Notes: generated from the letters alone by a model not told the origin. DNA of 64,000 bases from Aphrocallistes beatrix (GCA_963281255.1 OY725495.1:2976001-3040000); one strand, 5' to 3'; counted from the first letter of the stretch, positions 41,732 to 53,464 are shown. Made by a program: numbers and translations.

Positions 41732-42871
41732 TTAGTATCTATTCCTAGTTAAGAGAGGCTCTAATTTATCATAGTTGAACCTAAATTGGTCCTCTTTTTG
41801 CCGACACAATTTGATACATCTGTAGATAACTGGAGATATGATCGTGATCAGTAACGGTACACTTAATGACAAAGCTAGGATTAACCCTAAAATTCCCTGC
41901 ACAAGTTGTACAATATCACGAACAAGTCCCCATTGATTAAATAAGGTATCATGATTGAATGAAATTTGACTTGGAATATGTAAAGCAGGGAAGAGAGCAC
42001 GCAGGAAACAGTAGTCGTGTATCAGTATCTGCAACAAGGAGATCACGGAATATAAGTTGATGACAAGAAAAGTGCTGAAAGCATACACGAGCAAAAATAT
42101 TCGAAAAAATTTGTAGAACTTGTAGATCGCGAGCTCTTGCTTGTAGAGGGTCTTATTAAAAGAGAAAAATTGAATGTTTCTCAGGTTTGATTTGACGACT
42201 CGAGTGAGAAATAAAATGTCCCTCAACAGTAAAATTAAATTAATGAGAGCGATGATAGGAAAAAGAAAGAAAGAGAATATCAGAGTTTTCGCTGAGGAAC
42301 AGATTGTTATTAATAGTAATTGTGTGCCAAACCAGAGTAAGTATTTAAAGAGGGTGTGTTGAAAAGGAAAATTCAAATACCTCGCAACCAAGTATCGAGA
42401 TGAAATGGAGATTATAGAGAATATGAGAAAGAGGAAAACAAAGTTCACATTAATCAACACTATATAAACAGGATAGGATTTGAGCAACGCTTGTGAACCA
42501 TACAACTTACAAGTTCCATTGGAATTGTCATAAGGAATGATTTTCGAATTGTTATGATTTTTATTCCATAAAATATAATGTAATAAGGCTGCAACTGTAC
42601 AAGAAGTTATATTTAAAACCTGCACAACACTGCACAAACACATGAGGACATACTTGGTTAGATGCGTCCTGTAGTTGTATAGCTGGAGGTTAGAGAGGTA
42701 GGATGGTTGTGAATTCAGCGTTTGCTTACAATTATTCTTGTAAATTTTCACAATTTTCAATGCCAAGTAAGAAACCCAAATTATATTCAGGAAAAAGGTT
42801 GTAATTAATAGCAAAGCAGTAGGAATTCCAAAGAGATTCGCAATTATGTGAATTACTCTATTAGCATTCAT
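41732..42871 (-). CDS. Seven-transmembrane receptor-like protein, cluster member 2
   Basis: This intronless gene encodes 379 residues. It has the same layout as the 38946 protein: hydrophobic spans near 14-38, 80-105, 140-168, 180-200, 203-225, 263-290 and 322-352. The family core is RYLVARYLNFPFQHTLFKY, followed by RDILFLTRVVKSNLRNIQFF. The tail RQKEDQFRFNYDKLEPLL closely matches member 1. Candidate glycosylation sites (NNS, NGT) lie in the first external loop. The long intracellular loop 1 and very short loop between TM4 and TM5 are unlike classical rhodopsin-type receptors. Function unknown; a sensory or peptide receptor role is only a guess. Confidence 0.8.
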   Translation of the reverse strand: MNANRVIHIIANLFGIPTALLLITTFFLNIIWVSYLALKIVKIYKNNCKQTLNSQPSYLSNLQLYNYRTHLTKYVLMCLCSVVQVLNITSCTVAALLHYILWNKNHNNSKIIPYDNSNGTCKLYGSQALLKSYPVYIVLINVNFVFLFLIFSIISISSRYLVARYLNFPFQHTLFKYLLWFGTQLLLITICSSAKTLIFSFFLFPIIALINLILLLRDILFLTRVVKSNLRNIQFFSFNKTLYKQELAIYKFYKFFRIFLLVYAFSTFLVINLYSVISLLQILIHDYCFLRALFPALHIPSQISFNHDTLFNQWGLVRDIVQLVQGILGLILALSLSVPLLITIISPVIYRCIKLCRQKEDQFRFNYDKLEPLLTRNRY

Positions 42872-43424
42872 TTCAAGTCCAAAAAAATATGATGATACTG
42901 AGTGTATGCAATATATTAATTTTTCCTATAAATAGCATATTAGATGTGCAGAATAAGTGTGGGGGAATCCACAATTAGCATAGGTTAAATAATAGTGGTT
43001 ACTGTAAGCTTAGGTTGGTGGGATTCAACCTGGAATACGAGTAAGTAAGTAATAATATCTACTTAGAGTGAATCTTTAACTAATTTAGTTTTCCTCTTGA
43101 GCATAATAATAGATGTTAGCATAGGAAATATGCTAGAAGATCATCATGATATCACTACTAGGATATACAAGGAGTGGTTACATAGAAAATATTATGATTT
43201 ACTAGCTAAGAATCCCTGTTTTAAAATATTAGTACTTGTTATCAGGAATGATATGATAACTTATGTATGCTGACTGGATAATTCAAAGATAATCTTTATT
43301 AACTGTACGTTTCAAACTTAAATTAGCTAGAGATATTCACGACTAATAATTCCGATGTAATTATTTAATCAATTTTAATAAATAAAGGCAAAGGTAAAAG
43401 TTTAAAAATATTTTTTAAAAGGCA

Positions 43425-43665
43425 ACTTTCAGGACGGGAATGAGATTGAAATTTCTTGTTTACCACCAAAAATCCCACCAAGCACCCTTTGGAGGCTCTT
43501 TTTTACCTAAAATTCCCGCTTAGCACAATAACTTTAATTCAGATTTATTGTGCTAAGTGGGCATTTTAGGTTTATAAAAGCCTCCAAAGGGTGCTTGGTG
43601 GGTTTTGGTGGCAAATTGCAAATTTCAAACCTCGTTCCCGCTCGGAAGTGTCTTTTCCCCTAAAC
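43425..43665. repeat. 241-bp foldback palindrome
   Basis: Arms around a centre at about 43545 include CCACCAAGCACCCTTTGGAG inverted to CTCCAAAGGGTGCTTGGTGG, and GGACGGGAATGAGATTGAAA inverted with mismatches. Probably a foldback MITE. No target duplication was established. Confidence 0.65.
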
Positions 43666-43736
43666 TTGAAATCTGATTGGTTGACATGAAAAATTGCTTA
43701 AAACGCATTTAAGGATGTACATAGTATATCAGGCGT

Positions 43737-44318
43737 CTGCAACCTCTTTTAACACTGGGCCGCTTTGTGCTGCTCAGATCTGTTCACGGGCCGCGATTGC
43801 TCGTGCGCCGTCTTTAACAATCTACTGAGGTGCTCCCATTTCATGTCAAATCGATCAAAGGCACTCCTCACTTCCTCGAATATTTTGCTCCATGCCGTCT
43901 TATCCTTCATGGTTGTATTGAGAGTAATTCTTCCATGATATTGAAATCGCCATCAACTCCCGAATGAATATTGCTAATTGTGCTGTATCAATGACATCCG
44001 TGCTTTCGTCAGCAATGGAGAAGAATCTTAGATCTACCAGTTTTAAGTGACAGCACAATATCATTGGATATTTCATCTATTCTTCTTGCTGCAGTCCAGC
44101 GTGAAAGGCTGATTTTATCAGTAACTTTACAATCCTCGGGATTTAATATTTTCCACTACACCCCTGATAGTCCTTCACAAAATCGCCTTCGAGTGTTTAG
44201 CAATTTTCTGGCACACAAAGTAACTACTACGCAAGATATTGTTGCAATCGTTCTTGCTTTTCTGAAATAGCTTTTACTGTCTGGTCAATTATTTTTTCAA
44301 TCTTTTCATCCTGTCGAG
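43737..44318 (-). pseudogene. hAT transposase remnant (ZBED5/GTF2IRD2-like)
   Basis: On the - strand around 43930-44040 the translation reads FFSIADESTDVIDTAQLAIF, the conserved hAT segment surrounding a catalytic Asp. At 43737 CAGGCGTCTGCAACCTCTTT looks like the element's terminus with GGGCCGC inside. The frame has several stops and shifts. The coding part is cut at 44318 by the insertion 44319-45004. Confidence 0.65.
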
Positions 44319-45004
44319 GGGATACCGACAGTTCGAGACGCGACATTTTGAGACGCGACATTTCGATACGCGACAGTTCGATACGAAACAGTTCGATACT
44401 ACATTAAACGAAATGTAAGTGTAATAAGACGAAAAGATAACTCAAATTTTATGATTTTAGCTATTCTAAAGATACGTATCTAGTAATAAGTTTGGATGTC
44501 ATGCAAATGAGAATTATATTTGGGTACATAAGTTCGGATCTTTGTTTTATCATAAAGAAATCCGTTCTCTTCGAGTTTGTTGCCTCCTCTGCTTGACTTG
44601 ATGAAACGAAACTGAGAAGCATTATATTCAGCCATCAATTTAAGAAAAATATCGTACGCAAGCAATTTCCGAAATATTTGGTGATAATTATATAAGTAAT
44701 ATATATACGTATATATACTATTTTAATTGATGCCTTGTATGTAAGAGGTTTGACCCTCTTTGATAATAATCGACGTGTTACATGAAAATATTTTGAATTG
44801 TCATTTGTGAAAAGGAGTACAATCTAATAACATTGATTGAAAAAGAAATCGAGTCTATTTGTCACTGATTTATATGAATTCACATTTTATCAAATTTTGG
44901 ATATTCTCACATCAAACTGTCGACTATCGAACTGTCGCGTATCGAAATGTCGGCATATCGAATTGTCGATATCAAACTGTCGCGTCTCGAACTGTCGGTA
45001 TCCC
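44319..45004. mobile_element. Iterated-word element with perfect 9-bp TSD
   Basis: The ends are GGGATACCGACAGTTCGAGA and its complement. CCTGTCGAG flanks both sides (44310-44318 and 45005-45013), a perfect 9-bp duplication typical of Mutator-like elements. The left end has five tandem copies of a ~15-bp unit (GACAGTTCGATACGC variants) and the right end the same in complement. It inserted into the hAT transposase remnant. The interior is AT-rich and non-coding. Confidence 0.85.
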
Positions 45005-45013
45005 CCTGTCGAG

Positions 45014-45715
45014 CCCTATGAGTTTCTTGTGAGTAGTGGCATGCTTTGTATCGTAATGGCGCCTCATAGTGTACTCTTACAAGCAAGCAACAGTCTCCGT
45101 GCAAATGAGCCATAGAGACATATTTTTATGTTCAATAATGAAATAATTATAGTCCATTGCTCATTGAATGTTCGACTTTCGTCATGTAATTTCCTCTTTC
45201 TACTCGATATGAACTCGCCATCTTTACTACTTTCACTACGGAATTCAAATTATGATTTATTCAATAATTGTATTGTGCGCTTTTTTCATAAGTAAAGATT
45301 AGTAATAGACTTAGCATCTAGTATGAAAAGCCTATTGCCTCACTATTTTTAGATACTAGGTGAATTTCCCGCGAAACATACGCGGGAGAGCCTTGCATTA
45401 TGTAAATGTAGGATGCTGTTTAAATTTGCTCAAAATTCTTGTATAATGTGAACTCACGGGCAAGTTGTACACCCCTGAAGTATATCATGCAAATGCCCCC
45501 TACGGGTCACTTAATGGCGCTGTACTATGACAGTTTTTGATGTGTGATCATGACGTCAGCATAATGTTAAAAACAACAGTTACCCTCAAATAAAAAGTTT
45601 ACAATTTAATACAAATTATCAAATCCGGGAATTGGAAACACTACAACAAAGTGTGCATGCACATGCTACATCATATCCAAACTATTAAGATCAGATTTTA
45701 AAATATATTTGATAC
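45014..45715. other. hAT remnant continuation and intergenic DNA
   Basis: Rejoining across the 9-bp duplication suggests 45014-45110 is the rest of the hAT remnant. 45470-45560 contains the dispersed repeat with GCAAATGCCCCCTACGGGTC. No intact gene. Confidence 0.4.
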
Positions 45716-45718
45716 TAT

Positions 45719-46825
45719 TTAAGACAAATTTACAAGAGGTGCGAGGAGAGATTCTCTTCTAGGAATAATCTTTCTCTTAAAAAAACGCTTGCACAAACTG
45801 TCAAGACAGAAAATACTTAACAAGGTTAGTTGAGGCATTACAGTTAGAATCAGATACAAAATTGAAGAAAATAATAGAAAGCAGATATCGAATCGAGATA
45901 GTCCCTTCGCAATGTTATGCTTTGTTTGCTTGTCCAAGTGTAAATTATATTGTATATGGTATAGAAACTCGAGGTAGCAGGTTTGAAACAAGATTATTTG
46001 TAGAAATTGGTAAATGCATAAAAATGTTATTATCAAGATAAATACGAATAATGCTAGGATGTGTAATGTAACAAATGTCTTGTAACTAGAATAGCTAGTT
46101 CTGACACTCCTATACAAGACATCGTCATTCTCGAAACGTCGAATATCATCTAACACAGAACGAATAGCTCTGCCAAGCTTCCTACTCTCCCTAAACAGGA
46201 TGACAAAGTCCACAACTATCAAGATAGGAAATAGAATATAGGAAAATATGTGAGTGAAAGGAGTAGCAGATAGCGATAAAAGTAAAACCTGAAAACTCCA
46301 CCAGAATACATATTTGCAAATGAGACGGTTGTCAAGGGGATGGCCGTAGTAACGCCTTTTGAGATATGTGGAAAGGAAGGAAAACAATAAAATAGTAGAA
46401 ATGAACAAGATAGCGGGACACAGGAGAATAAATAAAAGCCATGGTTCATTAAACTGAAGTGTCACCATCAAATTCAAATGAGATTCTTTTTCGCATTCGA
46501 TAGATATTGTGGAATTTATGAAATCATCTGAAGTATAGGAAGTCCGTATTTTAAAGAAGATGAGAGTGAATATTGGAATTAACCATTCCAGGACAAGCAT
46601 TAAGATTAAGAGCACATCTTTAAACATAGTTGCTCTGTAGTTGTCTAATATTTTAGAACGGAGATAGCTGTCTACTCGTTCGGCCACCTTATAACGCTTG
46701 TATATTTTACGAATGGAACGGAGTTGTAAAAGTAAGTAGCATGCCCAACACACAGGTGCGATTAATAAGTAAATCGCAATAAAAAAATCAAATACCACTG
46801 CTATATGATGTATAGTTTCAAACAT
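45719..46825 (-). CDS. Seven-transmembrane receptor-like protein, cluster member 3
   Basis: This intronless gene encodes 368 residues starting MFETIHH. Hydrophobic spans lie near 10-34, 67-91, 128-154, 170-189, 193-213, 252-281 and 313-346. Basic loops follow spans 1, 3 and 5 (RSIRKIYKRYK, LKRRYYGHPLDNRLICKY, RKLGRAIRSVLDDIRRF). The first external loop has FINSTISIEC, a possible glycosylation site and a cysteine. It is nearly identical along most of its length to the proteins at 48579 and 53465, so the three form a recent tandem subfamily. Differences cluster in the first external loop and last span. A bZIP or other motif is absent; function unknown. Confidence 0.8.
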   Translation of the reverse strand: MFETIHHIAVVFDFFIAIYLLIAPVCWACYLLLQLRSIRKIYKRYKVAERVDSYLRSKILDNYRATMFKDVLLILMLVLEWLIPIFTLIFFKIRTSYTSDDFINSTISIECEKESHLNLMVTLQFNEPWLLFILLCPAILFISTILLFSFLSTYLKRRYYGHPLDNRLICKYVFWWSFQVLLLSLSATPFTHIFSYILFPILIVVDFVILFRESRKLGRAIRSVLDDIRRFENDDVLYRSVRTSYSSYKTFVTLHILALFVFILIITFLCIYQFLQIILFQTCYLEFLYHIQYNLHLDKQTKHNIAKGLSRFDICFLLFSSILYLILTVMPQLTLLSIFCLDSLCKRFFKRKIIPRRESLLAPLVNLS

Positions 46826-46829
46826 ATTC

Positions 46830-47970
46830 GAGAGTAGGGAACACTTTAATTAAGAATCAAACATTATTAAGTTAATATACCGTAAATTATCCCAATATAT
46901 ATATCACTATAAAAGTTGTGCAACATATTCAAATAACTAAGCTATCTTGTGTCAGCGTGATATTGAATTTAACCATATGGACACTAATTTATGATATGAT
47001 AGAGTAAGCAAAAGAGATTATTTATACGATATAAGACCCAGAGGATAATATATTTCTGAAAGCATACGGATATTAGTCTGAAATTCATAAATATTCAATT
47101 GGATAAATCTATATGGATTCGTTGGGGTACGTATTAGGTATAATAATACGCATGTATAGAATATTAATTTAATAGTTCATAAATATTTTTTGCTTAGAAT
47201 CAGTTGATTATAGTGGTACAGTCAAAACTGGTTATTGTTAACGTAGATATTTTGACTATTTTCCTATGCATTACATTATAGCAGGGATTTTCAACCTTTT
47301 TTAGACCACGACCCACTTTCTAAAGTTTGCAGTTTTCGCGTCCATTCTATCTGATTCTCTATAATGATTATAGAGAATCAGATAGAATGAAGTGCATAGT
47401 CAGTGGGGGATTTAGGGGTGGGCGAGGGTGGGCAGCTGCCCATCCTCGATCAACCTTTGCCCACCAAGATGCTACGTTTAGATTTTCTTATGGTGTCTGA
47501 TATGAATAGTAGAAGCCTTGATGAGTTTCAGTTGCCCACCCAGTCAGATTCGATGCCTCGCTGATGCCCACCCTGTCGTAGCCCGCTAGCACCGCCCAAG
47601 TCCATAGTCCTTGTTGGGTGACAGAGTCGAGGCAGTCTGGGAAAGAAAATATTGTCTGTTTAACCGTATACCGCCCATCGTTTTTATGGCTTCTTTGCCA
47701 TAGAAAATGGCTGGAGACATCCGTGACATCGCGCCATATTGTGGCTAATGGGTAGTATTGAGTTAAGGTTAGATTTTGTTAAACAGTACAAAATTATAAA
47801 ATCTGCAAAAAAAACTATTTTGGACAAAAGGAATGGAAAAAATTGTCGCTCCATAGCCTACTACGTACATATAGGCCTCACAGTAACATGCGGATTTTGG
47901 ACTAGGGATGCGATAGAAGATTATTGAACTAAAACAGTGGTTCTTAACATAATTTGCACGACTTCCCCCT
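46830..47970. other. Intergenic with small palindrome and hAT-like end
   Basis: 46826-46860 shares GAGAGTAGGGAACACTT with the leader of the other two members. 47350-47392 is a palindrome (TCTATCTGATTCTCTATAAT and complement). 47402 onward (CAGTGGGGGATTTAGGGGTG) resembles a hAT-type terminus, with no clear partner. No gene is seen. Confidence 0.45.
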
Positions 47971-47974
47971 TCGT

Positions 47975-48187
47975 GAGCTGAATAGAATTGCTAGGAGAGT
48001 GCGAGTGGGCATTTTGGAGTATTTTGTATAAGAGCAAAGAGAAAGTGGGCATTTTTATTTCTTGAGGGGGTGGGTAATTGGCATTTATTATTTGTTAGAA
48101 TGAATGGGAGAATGAAAGTGAGGAGTCAATAATTTTATTAAAAGAAATATCAGCGACGAAACATCCAGGCGACGGAACATCCGCCAT
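47975..48187. mobile_element. Family M truncated copy
   Basis: Matches the right two-thirds of 63570-63908: AAGAGCAAAGAGAAAGTGGG, AAATATCAGCGACGAA and the end CATCCGCCATT. The left terminus is missing. Confidence 0.6.
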
Positions 48188-48578
48188 TCATTACCTGCAA
48201 AGAAATTTAGCAGCTCCGAGAACAAACCAACTATTTTAGAAATTGTGTAGTAACCATTTAGTACAGTGGTCTTCAAACTTTTTTCTAAGCGTTCCCTCCA
48301 GACTGTTTTTGAACTTTATGTCTCCCCCAACAGTCAACTCATGCTAGTATTAATGATATGTTGAGATATACATTTTTGAAAGCCGGCGTACCCCCATGAG
48401 AAGCCTAGCATACCCCAGTTTGAATACCACTGAAAACAAAAATAAAAAAAGTTTTATTTATCAAAAATATAAAATCCAAGAATTGAAACATATTCCGGGA
48501 TTGAAAAGACAAAAAAATGTATACATTATCCACATACTAAACTATAGTATATATTTATTGATAGTATTTAAGACAAAT

Positions 48579-49688
48579 TTACAAAAGAGGTGCGAGGAGA
48601 ACTTCTCTATTAAGAATTATCCTTCTCTTCAAAAGCCGTTTGCACAGACTGTCAAGACAGAAAATACTTAAGAAGATTAGTTGAGGTATTGCAATTAAAA
48701 ACATATACAAAATTAACAAAAATAACCGAAAGCAGATTTCGAATAGATAAAGTCCCTTCGCAATGTTATGATTTGTTTGCATGTCCAAGTGTAAATTATA
48801 TTGTATATGGTATAGAAACTCGAGGTAGCAGGTTTGAAACAAGATTATTTGAAGAAATTGGTAAATGCATGAAAATGTTATTATCAAGATAAATGCGAAC
48901 AATGCTAGGATGTGTAATGTAACAAATGTCTTGTAACTAGAATAGCTAGTTCTGACACTCCTATACAAGACATCGTCATTCTCGAAACGTCGAATATCAT
49001 CTAACACAGAACGAATAGCTCTGCCAAGCTTCCTACTCTCCCTAAACAGGATGACAAAGTCCACAACTATCAAGATAGGAAGTAGAATATAGAAAAATAT
49101 GTGAGTGAAAGGAGTAGAAGATAGAGATAAAAGTAAAACCTGAAAACTCCACCAGGATACATACTTACAAATGAGACGGTTGTCAAGGGAATGGCCGTAG
49201 TAACGCCTTTTGAGATACGTGGAAAGAAAGGAAAACAATAAAATAGTAGAAATGAACAAGATAGCTGCACACAGGAAAATAAATAATAACCATGGTTCAT
49301 TAAACTGAAGTGTCTCTATCAAATTCAAATGAGAATTTTCCCTATGACATTCGATAGATATTGTGGAATTTATGAAATCATCCGAAGTATAGGAAGTCTG
49401 TATCTTAAAGAATATGAACATGAATATTAGAAGCAACCATTCCAGAACAAGCATTAAGATTAAAAGCACATCTTTAAACATAGTTGCTCTGAGGTTCTCT
49501 AATAATTTAGAACGGAGAGAGCTGTCTACTCGTTCGGCCCGTTTATAACGCTTGCATATTTTACGAACGGAACGGATTTGTAATAGTAAGTAGCATGACC
49601 AACACACAGGCGCGATTAATAAGTAAATCGCAATTAAAAACATAAATACCATTTGTACATGATGTATAGTTTCAAACATATTCGAGAG
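48579..49688 (-). CDS. Seven-transmembrane receptor-like protein, cluster member 4
   Basis: The frame is open for 379 residues, but the conserved start MFETIHHVQMVFMFLIAIYL (Met near 49678) matches members 3 and 5 and is preferred. The product is then about 366 residues. Topology and loops are as in member 3, with the same LSTYLKRRYYGHSLDNRLIC core and FINSTISIEC first external loop. The tail ends REVLLAPLL. Upstream DNA (49690-50080) is conserved with the upstream DNA of member 5 (54565-54960), so the duplication included the promoter region. Confidence 0.8.
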   Translation of the reverse strand, partial: LSNMFETIHHVQMVFMFLIAIYLLIAPVCWSCYLLLQIRSVRKICKRYKRAERVDSSLRSKLLENLRATMFKDVLLILMLVLEWLLLIFMFIFFKIQTSYTSDDFINSTISIECHRENSHLNLIETLQFNEPWLLFIFLCAAILFISTILLFSFLSTYLKRRYYGHSLDNRLICKYVSWWSFQVLLLSLSSTPFTHIFFYILLPILIVVDFVILFRESRKLGRAIRSVLDDIRRFENDDVLYRSVRTSYSSYKTFVTLHILALFAFILIITFSCIYQFLQIILFQTCYLEFLYHIQYNLHLDMQTNHNIAKGLYLFEICFRLFLLILYMFLIAIPQLIFLSIFCLDSLCKRLLKRRIILNREVLLAPLL

Positions 49689-50084
49689 TAGGGAACACTT
49701 CGATTGCTTAGTTAGCATATCTGACTATCTATCTATATATATACATGAGATCTATATAATCTAAATTACGTAATTCACTGAAGTCGTTCAAGTTTGTGGG
49801 CAGATAAACAGGAGATGATTTCATTTACAAGGTAAGGGAGGATAATATAGTTGTAAGCACATGGATATTACATAATATGCTATTAGTATATCAGGAATAA
49901 TCATTTCGGAAAGAGGGAAATATTCTCTGGGATATGCACACATTTATCCAAAAATGAAGATTTATGCTACATTTTGGCGCCCTTTTGATTGGAATAATGA
50001 TGGTGTAGTAATCTAATGTTAAACATTTTGAAAGTGTAAAGAATGAAATAATTGCTCCCATGAATTTAGGTATACCAAAAGTCA

Positions 50085-51100
50085 ACATTTGAAAGAGTTT
50101 GAAAAAGAAAATGTAAATCCGATGCTGATCAATCGAATATTAAGTCGATTATCAAAACAGGAAGCATGTCTGGCAATTCTTGACAGAATAAAATTTAGTG
50201 GCTATCTTGACCACCAATTTACTGTTCCTGCTAAGAGTCACCAAATACTAAAATGGTACAGAGAACTAGGTTGTATTACCCGAGAAGATTTGCATTGTGG
50301 CAGGGGCTGATAAAAGAACATAAATAGAACTCCAATACGTACATCAATAAGATCCAAAGGCAGCAACATTGACTTGCTGGGCACTACACACAAAATATCT
50401 GGAACAAAGTAGAGATGAAAGATTGCAAGTGTAAGCTGCTCAGAACCAAGACGAGGAATATTCCTATTGATGTACTCGAGGTGATTGGTGATGTGGCACA
50501 GGAATTCCAAAGTATTTGACTGGATTTCCAGACAAATCTGATTTTCTCACCTCAGGGGTGTAATATCAACTCTAAAACATAAAGAGATTGATTTTAGAGC
50601 AAAATATGGTACACAGTGGGAGCAACTCTTTCATTATGAATCTTGGACCTTTCACAGGATTATGCTCCTACACACGAGACCAAAACAACAAAAGTATGGA
50701 TTCGAATACCAAATTTTGATTTCATCGGCAAGAATGTTCTCTTAACTTTTCTGTTTGGCTAAAGGAGAGCGTTAGTCTGCACAAGACTGCTACGCTTCTG
50801 GTTCAGACAGTGAGAGAACAGTGATTTTCAAACTAGAACAGTGATCTTCAAACTTACTATGAAAAATAAATTTTCATAGTAAGTTTGAAGATCAAGTAAT
50901 TCGAAAGTGTAGAAATGAATATATAACTAAAAATAGCTACCGTACTTCCCTGAATAATCACTGGGGTTTTTGGGCACACGAAAAAAGTAAAGACAGACGA
51001 TTACTCAGGGAAATAAGGTATATGCTAATCACCACCTGCTAACCAGTCTCTATGATATTTAACTGTAATCCTTTATATGGAAAACCTACACACTTTACCA
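50085..51100. other. Intergenic, with small palindrome at 50845-50900
   Basis: 50845-50900 is a palindrome (GTGATCTTCAAACTTACTAT and complement). A 73-codon frame at 50089-50310 (+) has no recognisable features. No gene is called. Confidence 0.4.
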
Positions 51101-51129
51101 TGTGTGGACTCAGGATTGGCAAGCTTTGT

Positions 51130-51610
51130 CTGAATAGTTAAACCCAACCCAGTCCAGTTCAATAAATTGTGTTTAGGAATATTAACTAGAAATACGCGTA
51201 TGATAATTTGTCCCGGTTAAATCATTTTCTAAAATAGTATATTTGAGTTGGATCATATTCTCCATACGTTTTTTCAAATTAGGAAGTTTGTACTATTTTA
51301 TCTATTCTTATGAGTTCATTCGGGTTTGTCTAGTTATGTCCGATTCTAACCGGTCTTAACTAGGCTTGTAAATTGTCCGTTCAAACATGTTTTGAACGGA
51401 CAAAACCCAACTTGCTTGGACTGTAAATCCAAATAAATGGTATGTATGCACTTTCATTAAAGAATTGGGACAGTAACAAATCGGTCGGAACATTTAAGTG
51501 TGATCATATTCGATACATCAAAAAGAATAAGTACAAACATAAAATAGATGCATCACCTAGTTCATTGGAGTCTGCTGAAAAAACTGAAAATGGTTCTCAA
51601 CAGAAATAGA
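51130..51610 (+). repeat. Segment duplicated at 55577-55968
   Basis: The two segments match in direct orientation over about 400 bp (AATTTGTCCCGGTTAAATCA, GACAGTAACAAATCG, CATAAAATAGATGCATCACC). Each lies upstream of a - strand 7TM gene, supporting a duplicated block of several kb. They end in the hAT-family words CGGACAAAACCCAACTTGC. Confidence 0.7.
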
Positions 51611-51662
51611 CAGAGGAATGTCGAAAAGTGGATTAAGTAACTTGATACTGGGTATGCCTATT

Positions 51663-51806
51663 TTCCGGGACGGGACAGGATTCACCCGTCCCGTCCCGGA
51701 AATTAGATATCTTAACCCGTCCCGTCCCGGAAATTAGGCATCTTAACCCGTCCCGTCCCGGAAATTAGGCATCTTAACTCGTCCCGTCCCGGAAATTAGG
51801 CATGCC
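51663..51806. repeat. Minisatellite of CCCGTCCCGTCCCGGAAATT units
   Basis: About four copies of a ~34-bp unit lie in tandem, GC-rich against AT-rich surroundings. A shorter array of the same unit is inverted at 58708-58800, between the STK11-like gene and downstream DNA. Confidence 0.8.
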
Positions 51807-51851
51807 CCTTGATACTTCAACCTTCAACAATAAGAACGCCCAACCTATCCT

Positions 51852-51852
<1 letters not shown>

Positions 51853-51930
<78 letters not shown>
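51853..51930. repeat. (TAA)26 microsatellite
   Basis: An uninterrupted trinucleotide array of about 78 bp. The tyrosine-rich frame on the - strand is an artefact of it. A palindrome of the AAAGTAGGTGTGTGTTATGC type follows at about 51990-52046. Confidence 0.95.
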
Positions 51931-52081
51931 TACATTTATATAGCGCAGATTCCATATTAATATGTTCAAGTGCGCTGTACAATTCAATAAAAGTAGGTGT
52001 GTGTTATGCATGTACGTATGTATGTGCATAACACACACCTACTTTGCATAACACTTTGCATAACGCATAACACACGCCTAA

Positions 52082-52906
52082 TTTCTATTGTGATATTCTC
52101 GGTTCGAAAGAAGTGGGAATGCTCTCTAAAAGATGTTAAAAACAAGCCAAGGTCAGAGCTGAAGAATATAAAACGCAACCGGATATCAACCTTGAAACTA
52201 ATGTTCAATACAGGCAAGGTAGACTATGTTCCTCAGAAAAGTTTCCCGGAATCTTCACAATCTTGGATCCTACGCCCGTAGGGCTTGCAAAAGCCGATGA
52301 TATCCAAATGTAACAGGAAAAACAAAAAAGGTTAGACTTTTATAGAAATTATAAGAATTGGTCTACTAATGAGTGGTCAAACGTCACTTTTCTGACGAGT
52401 CAAAAATCAATCACGTGCAATGTTCTAGTTCCCTTCCTTAAAACATTTTGGACATCATTCAAGAGGAAGAATAAGAAATATCCAATATTTATGCAAGACA
52501 ACGGCCCTTCTCACAAAGGGAAATGGGGTATTTCCTGGTTTAGCAAGAAGAGAGTCACACATTTTGGGATGGCCACCCCAGTCCCCGGACCTCAATCCAC
52601 TCGAAAATTTATGGTCCCTGCTATTCACAGCCGTGAGAGAAAACCAAAAGATAAGCACTCTTCAAAATCTCAAGTTCGCAATCAGAGAAGAATGGAGAAA
52701 GATCCCAAAAGAGATGCTGCACAAACTATATACAAATCTTCCTCGACAACTGAGAGAAGTAAAAAAGGAGGTACGCGACTAAGTATTAGATAGTGCTGTG
52801 ATACCTATATCATATTCTAGGAATAATATGGATTTTCAAAAAATCATTTGTGCCAAAAATTTCTATCATTTTCTAAACGTGGTCGAATACCTTTGTCCCA
52901 TGACTG
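52082..52906 (+). pseudogene. Tc1-type transposase remnant
   Basis: Frames across 52330-52780 read RLDFYRNYKNWSTNEWSNVT, FMQDNGPSHKGK, and WPPQSPDLNPLENLWSLLF, the classical Tc1 order around the second catalytic Asp and the PDLNPxE motif. Frameshifts occur between FMQDN and WPPQ, and a Ser-Asp-Glu segment is changed to TSQ. The right end ACCTTTGTCCCATGACTG followed by TA at 52906 is a Tc1 terminus. The left terminus was not found. The copy is inactive. Confidence 0.8.
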
Positions 52907-53082
52907 TATATTCAATCAATTCAGTTTACAGTGCAACCTCTATAAGTTGGGATACGAGTAAGGCTTGATGGCTTCAGCATACGATCGTGGAAATTATGCA
53001 GTTAATTATATAGGCAAAGAACCATATTTTTGAGTGAAATGGTAAAAATGATTTCTATCTCTCAAAACGCTTGATAGTTGAC

Positions 53083-53340
53083 TCCGCTTAATTAATTGGG
53101 ACAAGTCTCCAGGAACGGAATAGTTCAATACATAGGAGCTAATGAAAAACTAATCGATTAATTGGGAACTCCACTTAATCAGAGTCGACTATACTTAAAC
53201 CTTCGGTTGGCTTAGTGGTTTTTTCTATTTATAGTAAGACCCCAAACTTGTATGGATTCCCCGCCTAAAATAGCTTAAACCGGAAATGACGCAACAAAAC
53301 ACCTCGGCAAGCGGGGGTTTAAGTAGAACCCTGGAGGGTC
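53083..53340. mobile_element. Degraded pogo-like MITE plus dispersed repeat
   Basis: 53083-53195 (GTTGACTCCGCTTAATTAAT ... CAGAGTCGACTATA) is a worn relative of 2283-2465. 53215-53340 is an inverted copy of the repeat at 21515-21650 (CTATTTATAGTAAGACCCC). Confidence 0.55.
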
Positions 53341-53464
53341 ATCCCATTAGAGTGGCACTGAAAATAAAAATAAGAAATTTAAGCTTAAATAAATACAAAA
53401 ATCCAAGGATTGAAAAGACATTAACAATGTATAAATAATAGTTTTGACAGTATTCAAGACAAAT

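Noticed and set aside
44330..44400. CRISPR-like spaced repeats
   Set aside because: The ~15-bp units are contiguous with no spacers, mirror the other end of the same element, and the genome is eukaryotic.
50089..50310. 73-codon frame upstream of a 7TM gene
   Set aside because: No recognisable feature, not conserved in the duplicated flank.
51817..52038. Poly-tyrosine protein
   Set aside because: Translation of the (TAA)26 microsatellite.
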